Positions 1-3,911 of a DNA stretch of 5,268 nucleotides are shown piece after piece. The notes below the pieces were generated by a model. The model was not told the origin of the DNA. It was given only the letters and a program-made list of their open reading frames with translations, and did no database searches. How positions within the stretch are numbered: position 1 is the stretch's first letter; each line of letters opens with the position of its first letter. A program made the position numbers and the translations under genes. Source of the stretch: an uncultured Lachnospiraceae bacterium (GTDB lineage Bacteria; Bacillota; Clostridia; Lachnospirales; Lachnospiraceae); assembly GCA_902473545.1 (NCBI GenBank), contig CABRSG010000180.1, positions 1 to 5,268 of the forward strand, written 5' to 3'.

Positions 1-279
1 TACAGCTACCCGGACACGGTGATCGAGATTGAAGTGCGGGAGCGAGAAAAAGAAATCGTGATACTTTTCCGCAACCGCGGCAGGACGATCCCGAAGCAGA
101 AACTGGAGACGATCTTTGAAAAATTCTTCCGCCTCGACAGTGCCCGCGCCACAAACACCGGCGGCGCCGGGCTGGGACTTGCCATCGCAAAAGATATTGT
201 CGAGCTGCACGGCGGCACCATCATGGCGGAAAGCGAAAACGAGCTGACGACCTTTACTGTCACGCTGCCGCAGTCTTAA
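1..279 (+). CDS. VanS-type sensor histidine kinase, C-terminal end (partial, 5' cut by window)
   Basis: This is the last 92 codons of a membrane sensor histidine kinase; the frame is open from base 1 and stops at TAA 277-279. What remains is the C-terminal half of the HATPase_c domain, which binds ATP for autophosphorylation. The first residues, YSYPDT, match the segment just after the N box in VanS-like kinases. The G1 box reads NRGRTIP, with Asn where most kinases have Asp, as in VanS relatives. The F box is EKFFRLDSAR and the G2 box is GGAGLGLAIAKDIVELHGG. In the family the kinase phosphorylates a VanR-type response regulator, expected just upstream but outside the window. A strong hairpin follows 42 bases after the stop, so this is probably the end of its operon. 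VanS similarity alone does not show glycopeptide resistance: many Clostridia carry such kinases for other envelope signals. Confidence 0.9.
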   Translation, partial: YSYPDTVIEIEVREREKEIVILFRNRGRTIPKQKLETIFEKFFRLDSARATNTGGAGLGLAIAKDIVELHGGTIMAESENELTTFTVTLPQS

Positions 280-320
280 CTTTTTCTTAGGAAATAAACA
301 ACTGCATATTAAAGGATAAA

Positions 321-363
321 GGGCTTCTGTCTGGTAAGATGATTACTGACAGGAGTCTTTTTT
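321..363 (+). terminator. Intrinsic terminator (or leader attenuator) between kinase and carboxypeptidase genes
   Basis: CTTCTGTC (324-331) pairs with GACAGGAG (348-355), with one G-T pair. After one bulged T (332), GGTAA (333-337) pairs with TTACT (343-347), with one G-T pair, closing a GATGA loop (338-342). The lower stem can extend through G321-G323 with T356-T358 using wobble pairs. Six T follow at 358-363. This is a good rho-independent terminator for the kinase operon. It ends only about 15 bases before the ribosome site of the next gene, and I find no clear promoter between the two. It may therefore act as a partial terminator or an attenuator for the downstream gene. Confidence 0.75.
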
Positions 364-378
364 GCAGTTTAAAGGAAA

Positions 379-385
379 GAGGGGG
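379..385 (+). promoter_or_regulatory. Ribosome binding site that selects the GTG 393 start
   Basis: GAGGGGG, preceded by AAAGGAAA, lies 7 bases before GTG 393. The alternative in-frame ATG at 339 has no comparable site and sits in the loop of the terminator hairpin. An ATG at 388 is out of frame and only 2 bases from this site. The GTG is therefore the best start. Confidence 0.7.
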
Positions 386-392
386 ATATGCC

Positions 393-1538
393 GTGTATTA
401 CGATGATAGAAAACGGCGGGGAAGGATGGAAACGAACTGGCGATACGGAACCGAGCAGCCAAGGTCTGCAGCCGGACAGCAGAAAAAAGCTTATGAAGCG
501 CGTCGGGAGACGCAAAGGAACAGGATGAAAAAGGAAACGCAATGGAATGAAGTGCGGCAGGAAGCGCAAAGGAACAGAATGCGGCAGGAAGCGCAACGGA
601 ATAAAAAACAGCTTCAGAAAAGGAGAAGTGCGCGCACCCGTACAGTGCTGACATCTGCCGTCGGGGTACTTTTGGCGGCTTTGGTCTGTCTTGCGGCGGT
701 ACGGCTCGTGATCCCCAGAGTACAGCAGGCGGCTGACGGGGACGGGTACGGAGCCGGAAGCGTGAACCTTGCGGATTTATACAGCCCTTATGGGATTTTA
801 ATAGCTGCAGATACCGGCGAAGCAATGGCGGAGCAGAGCGGCCGCACGCAGATCTATCCTGCGTCACTCACAAAAATCATGACGGCGCTTCTGGTAATCG
901 AGTATTCGGGCAATCTGGATGAGACAGTCTGGATACCAACGGATATCTATGAGCAGCTATATGCGGAGGGCGCATCCATGGCTGGCTTTCTGCCGGGAGA
1001 GCAGACGACGCTGCGGGAGCTTTTGTACGGTATCCTGCTTCCGTCAGGGGCGGAGTGCTGTCTGACGGCTGCCCGCTATATCGGCGGCACGGAGGAGCTG
1101 TTTGCAGAGCTGATGAATCAGAAGGCGGCGCAGCTCGGCATGGAAAACACCAATTTCACAAATTGTACCGGGCTGCAGGAGGAGGCGCATTATTCTTCCG
1201 TTGCCGATATTGCGATACTTCTGCAGTATGCCTTGTCCGATACTACTTTTAGAGAAATTTTTACCAGCAAGTATTACTACGTGCAGCCGACAGAACAGCA
1301 TCCGGACGGCTTTACCTTCTGGAGCACGCTGTTTTCACAGACGGACAGCAGAGCGGACGGTGTGATCCTCGGCGGAAAAACAGGCTATACAGAAGAAGCA
1401 GGGCTTTGCCTGGCAAGTCTTTTAAGTGTTGGCGGCAGGGAGTATATTCTGGTGACGGCGGGCGCGCCGGGCTCGCATGAAACGGAACCATATCACATAG
1501 AGGATGCGTTAAATGTAGCGGGACAGCTATCGGCATAA
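393..1538 (+). CDS. Membrane-anchored serine D-Ala-D-Ala carboxypeptidase (peptidase S11 family)
   Basis: The product (381 aa from GTG 393) is a low-molecular-weight penicillin-binding protein that should remove the terminal D-Ala from peptidoglycan stem peptides on the outer membrane face. Residues 1-83 are very basic and predicted cytoplasmic; residues 38-73 are four 9-residue repeats rich in Q, E, R and N. Residues 84-107 form one membrane helix, a signal anchor with no obvious cleavage site. The S11 catalytic domain follows from about 125: S158-L-T-K161 holds the nucleophile and general base (YPASLTKIMTALL), and K329-T-G331 is the third active-site motif (ILGGKTGYTEEAG). The second motif, usually S-x-N, is S218-G-A220, lacking the Asn. 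The C-terminal beta domain of DacA-type enzymes is absent. The gene follows a VanS-like kinase but is separated from it by a terminator-like hairpin. A VanY-like role in the kinase response is inference. Family is confident; exact substrate is not. Confidence 0.9.
   Translation: MYYDDRKRRGRMETNWRYGTEQPRSAAGQQKKAYEARRETQRNRMKKETQWNEVRQEAQRNRMRQEAQRNKKQLQKRRSARTRTVLTSAVGVLLAALVCLAAVRLVIPRVQQAADGDGYGAGSVNLADLYSPYGILIAADTGEAMAEQSGRTQIYPASLTKIMTALLVIEYSGNLDETVWIPTDIYEQLYAEGASMAGFLPGEQTTLRELLYGILLPSGAECCLTAARYIGGTEELFAELMNQKAAQLGMENTNFTNCTGLQEEAHYSSVADIAILLQYALSDTTFREIFTSKYYYVQPTEQHPDGFTFWSTLFSQTDSRADGVILGGKTGYTEEAGLCLASLLSVGGREYILVTAGAPGSHETEPYHIEDALNVAGQLSA
504..611 (+). repeat. Four tandem 27-bp in-frame repeats in the carboxypeptidase gene
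   Basis: The units are 504-530, 531-557, 558-584 and 585-611. They encode RETQRNRMK, KETQWNEVR, QEAQRNRMR and QEAQRNKKQ. Units 3 and 4 share their first 12 bases exactly, and all units keep the (R/K/Q)-E-(T/A)-Q core. The array lies in the cytoplasmic tail before the membrane helix and is probably helical and strongly basic. The unit length is a whole number of codons, so copy-number change would keep the frame. Confidence 0.85.
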
Positions 1539-1691
1539 TATGAGATTTATCACATTTTGCGTTCACCGGGGTTGGCAGAGATCAGCAGCTATTGTGTGCA
1601 GAGGCGTTGGCAAGATCAGCAGCTATTATGTGCAGCGGTGTTGTCAGAGACTTGAAGCTTTTTGTATAGTGACGCTCCGATCGGGACATGA
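1539..1691. other. Intergenic stretch before the ptsI promoter, no gene seen
   Basis: No reading frame here looks protein-like. The 60-codon frame at 1540-1722 has no ribosome site, is rich in Cys and Arg, and crosses the tandem repeat and the ptsI promoter. I find no clear terminator for the carboxypeptidase gene: there is no GC stem followed by a T run. The main content is the tandem repeat listed separately. Confidence 0.6.
1571..1650. repeat. Imperfect 35-bp tandem repeat, about 2.3 copies, intergenic
   Basis: Unit 1 is 1571-1605 (35 bp), unit 2 is 1606-1639 (34 bp), and a third copy is cut short at 1640-1650 (GTTGTCAGAGA). Each starts with GTTG(G/T)CA, and the full copies share the core GATCAGCAGCTATT. 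By eye, units 1 and 2 differ by one deleted base and three substitutions. The one-base length difference argues against a coding role. The array ends about 19 bases before the probable -35 of the ptsI promoter. Confidence 0.85.
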
Positions 1692-1697
1692 TATAAT
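1669..1697 (+). promoter_or_regulatory. Sigma-A type promoter of ptsI with extended -10
   Basis: A perfect TATAAT lies at 1692-1697, preceded by TGA, so TG-N-TATAAT forms an extended -10. A four-of-six -35, GTGACG at 1669-1674, stands 17 bp upstream. Transcription would start near 1704, giving a leader of about 100 bases before ptsI. ptsI therefore appears to have its own promoter and need not depend on read-through from the carboxypeptidase gene. Confidence 0.7.
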
Positions 1698-1783
1698 AGT
1701 AAAAATCCCGCCTGTGGAATAGGATGACCTCTGAATACAACATATCCTTTCAGCAGAGCGCATCAGGAGCGCGGGAGGACAGT

Positions 1784-1807
1784 ATGGATGACGGAGGCAA
1801 TATGTGA
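1784..1807 (+). CDS. Possible 7-residue leader peptide overlapping the ptsI start
   Basis: ATG 1784 is preceded by GGGAGG (1773-1778) at 5-base spacing and opens a frame encoding MDDGGNM that stops at TGA 1805-1807. The final A of the stop is the first base of the ptsI ATG (1807-1809), a TGATG overlap typical of translational coupling. The GGAGG for ptsI lies inside this mini-frame, so ribosomes on it would cover that site. It may be chance: only length, ribosome site and overlap support it, and nothing in the peptide suggests amino-acid attenuation. Confidence 0.3.
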   Translation: MDDGGNM

Positions 1808-3081
1808 TGTGGAAACTTTCCGGAAAATCAGTATATAAAGGCATTGCGGTGGGACCTGCCGCGGTGCTGAAAAAAAGCGACCAGCAGGTGAAGCGCAGAA
1901 AAACAGAGGATGCGGAAGCGGAAATTGCACGCATCCGGGAGGCGGCAGCCGCGGCAAAGGAGCAGCTTCAGAGGCTCTATGAGAAGGCAGCGGCGGAGGT
2001 TGGAGAGGCGAACGCCATGATATTTGAAGCGCACCGGATGATACTGGAGGATGAGGACTTTCTGGAGGCAATGTATCATATGATCCGCACGGAAAAGGTG
2101 AATGCCGAGTATGCGGCAGCCGCGGCGGGGGATCATTTCGCGGAAATGTTTGCGGCGATGGATAATGATTACATGAAAGCGCGCGCCGCAGATATGCGGG
2201 ACATCACCAACCGTCTCATCCGGAATCTGAGCGGACAGGGGGACGGAGCGTTTTTGTCTGAACAGCCCTCTGTTATCATTGCGGACGACCTCTCACCGAG
2301 CGAGACGGTACAGATGGACAAAAGCCGGATTCTGGCGTTCGTCACGGTACACGGCTCGGCAAATTCCCACACGGCGATCCTTGCGCGTCTGATGAACATT
2401 CCGGCTCTGGTGGGCGTACCGGTCGATCTGGAAAAAATAGAAAACGGCATGACGGTGATCGTGGACGGAATGCAGGGCGAGGTGATTTTTGAGCCGTCGC
2501 AGGCAGCGCTGCAGGAGGCCCGAAAGAGGATTACACAGGAGACGGAGCGGGCGGCGCTTCTGCAGGAGCTGAAAGGAAAAGAAAACAGGACGCGCAGCGG
2601 GAAAACGGTGAACGTCTACGCGAACATCGGCGGCGTGGGGGATGTCGGCTATGTGCTGGAAAACGACGCTGGCGGAATCGGTCTTTTTCGCAGCGAATTT
2701 CTGTACCTTGGGCGCAGCGATGCTCCGGGCGAGGAGGAACAGTTTCAGGCGTACATGCAGGTGCTGCGCATGATGGGTGAGAAAACGGTGATCATCCGCA
2801 CACTAGACATCGGCGCGGATAAAAAAGCGGATTATCTGGGGCTTGGCGAGGAGGAAAATCCGGCGCTTGGCTACCGTGCGATCCGTATTTGCTTAAATCA
2901 GCCGGAAATTTTCAAAACGCAGCTTCGGGCGCTTTTCCGCGCTGCAATGTACGGAAATCTTTCCATTATGTATCCGATGATCATTTCTGTGAAGGAAATG
3001 CAGCAGATTGCTGCAATTGTGCGGCAGGTGCAGGAGGAGCTGGAGGCGGAGGGAATCCCCTACCGGAGCAGGGTATTATGA
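1807..3081 (+). CDS. ptsI: Enzyme I, N-terminal fragment (HPr-binding, phospho-His and part of PEP-binding domain)
   Basis: This first piece of the split gene is 424 aa. Residues about 4-18 (SGKSVYKGIAVGPA) are the usual enzyme I opening. Residues about 20-145 are a charged, Ala/Glu-rich helical region that includes the HPr-binding part. The phospho-histidine domain follows, with GSANSHTAILAR around His188. The PEP-binding barrel starts near 250 with GGIGLFRSEFLYLGR and IIRTLDIGADKKADYLGL and runs to MYPMIISVKEM, then AEGIPY before the shift. The last six residues (RSRVLstop frame: R-S-R-V-L after Tyr419) are out-of-frame. The piece keeps the phosphorylated His and both PEP-contacting arginines but lacks the Mg2+ ligands and the catalytic Cys, so alone it should not autophosphorylate from PEP. 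It could in principle still bind HPr. Confidence 0.75.
   Translation: MWKLSGKSVYKGIAVGPAAVLKKSDQQVKRRKTEDAEAEIARIREAAAAAKEQLQRLYEKAAAEVGEANAMIFEAHRMILEDEDFLEAMYHMIRTEKVNAEYAAAAAGDHFAEMFAAMDNDYMKARAADMRDITNRLIRNLSGQGDGAFLSEQPSVIIADDLSPSETVQMDKSRILAFVTVHGSANSHTAILARLMNIPALVGVPVDLEKIENGMTVIVDGMQGEVIFEPSQAALQEARKRITQETERAALLQELKGKENRTRSGKTVNVYANIGGVGDVGYVLENDAGGIGLFRSEFLYLGRSDAPGEEEQFQAYMQVLRMMGEKTVIIRTLDIGADKKADYLGLGEEENPALGYRAIRICLNQPEIFKTQLRALFRAAMYGNLSIMYPMIISVKEMQQIAAIVRQVQEELEAEGIPYRSRVL
3058..3081 (+). other. Frameshift site and ATGA stop/start overlap within ptsI
   Basis: The first frame reads ATC CCC TAC CGG AGC and ends at TGA 3079-3081. The enzyme I sequence resumes one base earlier in phase, as GAG CAG GGT ATT ATG from 3066. 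Only two bases (CG) lie between TAC and GAG, where about three to four codons are expected. ATG 3078-3080 overlaps the TGA, and GGAG at 3065-3068 stands 9 bases before it. A C run at 3057-3060 allows a CCC-on-CCC slip by -1, but there is no classical slippery heptamer. Confidence 0.8.
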
Positions 3082-3419
3082 TCGAGACGCCCGCCGCGGT
3101 GATGATCAGCGACGAGCTGGCAGAGCTGGCGGACTTTTTCAGCATCGGCACGAATGATCTCACACAGTATACGCTCGCGATCGACCGCCAGAACGCGCGC
3201 CTGGACGACTTCTACGACCCACATCATCCGGCAGTTATGCAGATGATCCGCATGACTGTGGAGAGCGCGCACCGTCACGGGAAATGGGCAGGTATCTGTG
3301 GAGAGCTTGGCGCAGACCTGGAGCTGACGGAAGAATTCCTGAAAATGGGCGTGGATGAGCTGTCCGTTTCCCCGGCAATGGTGCTGGAGCTGCGCAGAAG
3401 AATACGGGAGATTGAGTAA
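3078..3419 (+). CDS. ptsI: Enzyme I, C-terminal fragment of the PEP-binding domain (113 aa if started at ATG 3078)
   Basis: This is the other half of the split barrel: MIETPAAVMISDEL (Mg2+ ligand Glu), FFSIGTNDLTQYTLAIDR (the PEP-binding Asn, metal-binding Asp and a PEP-contacting Arg in E. coli) and KWAGICGELGAD (the acid/base Cys). It ends at DELSVSPAMVLELRRRIREIE. All motif residues are intact, so this half shows no decay beyond the lesion. If made as a separate product it would begin at ATG 3078 by reinitiation after the upstream stop. It would probably be unstable unless it pairs with the first piece. Reading the frame further upstream gives only low-complexity shadow sequence, so that extension is not real. 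Separate expression is inference. Confidence 0.45.
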   Translation: MIETPAAVMISDELAELADFFSIGTNDLTQYTLAIDRQNARLDDFYDPHHPAVMQMIRMTVESAHRHGKWAGICGELGADLELTEEFLKMGVDELSVSPAMVLELRRRIREIE

Positions 3420-3425
3420 GAAGAA

Positions 3426-3450
3426 TGGGATGAGTTTTTTACTCATCCCA
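3426..3450. terminator. Perfect hairpin between convergent ptsI and hicB (possible bidirectional terminator)
   Basis: TGGGATGAGT (3426-3435) and ACTCATCCCA (3441-3450) form a perfect 10-bp stem around a T5 loop. It starts 6 bases after the ptsI stop. On the minus strand it contains the last codons (W-D-E) and stop of hicB. The T run is in the loop and no T tract follows the stem on the plus strand; on the minus strand only TTCTT follows. It is therefore not a canonical intrinsic terminator, but position and symmetry suggest a transcript-end structure serving both genes. Confidence 0.5.
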
Positions 3451-3714
3451 TCCATCCGTCAGGCGAATGGTGACGGCAATGTTCCGCACAAATTCGCCTT
3501 CTTTTAATGTGAGATCATTGTCCTCGGAGATAGAGGGCAGGATGCCGCCTTCCTCCAGCTCCAGCGTGATCCAGTCGCGCGCCGCCTCGATCGCATTGTC
3601 GAGCGCTTCATCTAAGGTTTCACCCTCTGCATGGCAGTCGTCTAAATCCGGGAAAAATCCTTCATAGGTGTTCGTTTCTGTTTTGTGGAAAACAGCAGGG
3701 TATACAAATCTCAT
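3439..3714 (-). CDS. hicB: HicB-family antitoxin-like protein, orphan
   Basis: The product is 91 aa, starting at ATG 3712-3714 with AGGAGG (plus-strand positions 3720-3725) at 5-base spacing. An in-frame upstream ATG at 3789 lacks a ribosome site and its extra 25 residues do not look like the family. The opening VYPAVFHKTETNTYEGFFPDLDDCHAEGETLDEALDNA is the HicB fold: a partial RNase H-like domain with F-P-D-L, a Cys, G-x-T and D-E-A. Residues 41-60 continue the helix (AIEAARDWITLELEEGGILP), and the tail is EGEFVRNIAVTIRLTDGWDE. I see no C-terminal ribbon-helix-helix or helix-turn-helix, so DNA binding and autorepression are doubtful. In canonical systems HicB neutralises the HicA mRNA interferase. 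No HicA is encoded between this gene and the MATE gene, so this copy is an orphan and its role is unknown. It converges on ptsI. Confidence 0.85.
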   Translation of the reverse strand: MRFVYPAVFHKTETNTYEGFFPDLDDCHAEGETLDEALDNAIEAARDWITLELEEGGILPSISEDNDLTLKEGEFVRNIAVTIRLTDGWDE

Positions 3715-3818
3715 AAGAGCCTCCTGATTATTTTGATAAAATATTGATGTCAGATGTCTCGTTCGCACGAAACAATCCGCAGGCATCATAGGTGAGCGGG
3801 GCTTTTGACCCCAACAAC

Positions 3819-3847
3819 ATCATATAGGGATATGAGTCGTTTGTCAA
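3819..3847 (-). promoter_or_regulatory. Near-consensus promoter upstream of hicB
   Basis: On the minus strand TTGACA (3842-3847) is a perfect -35. A 17-bp spacer leads to TATGAT (3819-3824), a five-of-six -10. Transcription would start near 3812 and run leftward into hicB, giving a leader of about 98 bases. The beginning of that leader can form a small GGGG/CCCC stem (3798-3801 with 3809-3812). The three GTAAAC copies lie directly upstream of the -35. Confidence 0.7.
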
Positions 3848-3857
3848 ATTGATTTTT

Positions 3858-3892
3858 GTTTACGGTTTACTTTTCTATTACCTGCTGTTTAC
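3858..3892 (-). repeat. Three GTAAAC repeats upstream of the hicB promoter
   Basis: GTAAAC on the minus strand (GTTTAC on plus) occurs at 3858-3863, 3865-3870 and 3887-3892. The first two start 7 bp apart and the third 22 bp further. All lie in A-rich DNA from about 11 to 45 bp upstream of the -35 at 3842-3847. This could be an activator or repressor site, an UP-like A-rich element, or chance in AT-rich DNA. No known regulator is assigned. Confidence 0.35.
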
Positions 3893-3911
3893 TTGTCAGG
3901 TCCCTTTTTGC

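Larger units (their letters stand above)
1807..3419 (+). pseudogene. ptsI: Enzyme I of the PTS (PEP-protein phosphotransferase), frameshifted
   Basis: Enzyme I takes phosphate from PEP onto a histidine and passes it to HPr, feeding all PTS sugar transporters. The full span would encode about 537 residues, a normal length for a version without the far C-terminal extension. Landmarks match E. coli enzyme I spacing closely: His188 (E. coli 189), Arg295 (296) and Arg331 (332) in the first frame. In the second frame Glu at 3084, Asn at 3153 and Cys at 3297 fall at the spacing of E. coli 431, 454 and 502. Only Arg331-to-Glu deviates: 287 bases against 297 expected from E. coli. This points to a small internal deletion near 3061-3069 that also shifts the frame. 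The reading stops at TGA 3079-3081. GGAGG (1793-1797) lies 9 bases before ATG 1807; a GTG at 1804 is a less likely start. No HPr gene is adjacent. Sequencing error remains possible but explains the missing length poorly. Confidence 0.85.

Noticed and set aside
339..392. ATG 339 as start of the carboxypeptidase
   Set aside because: It lies in the loop of the terminator hairpin and has no ribosome site. GTG 393 has GAGGGGG at 7 bases.
343..867. Long minus-strand frame opposite the carboxypeptidase gene
   Set aside because: It is a shadow of a high-GC coding region, with low-complexity Pro/Arg/Ser content and no ribosome site.
1571..1650. CRISPR array
   Set aside because: The copies are directly adjacent with no spacers, and there are only two full units.
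1540..1722. A 60-residue protein in the intergenic region
   Set aside because: No ribosome site, implausible Cys/Arg-rich composition, and it runs across the tandem repeat and the ptsI promoter.
3054..3066. Programmed -1 ribosomal frameshift joining the two ptsI frames
   Set aside because: The CCCC run permits a slip, but there is no X-XXY-YYZ heptamer, and the joined protein would still lack about three residues in the loop. A deletion fits better.
3715..3789. Longer HicB starting at ATG 3789
   Set aside because: No ribosome site precedes it, the extra residues are unlike the family, and ATG 3714 has AGGAGG at 5 bases.
3715..3911. A hidden hicA gene upstream of hicB
   Set aside because: The gap is under 200 bases, has no HicA-like reading frame on the minus strand, and holds the promoter region.
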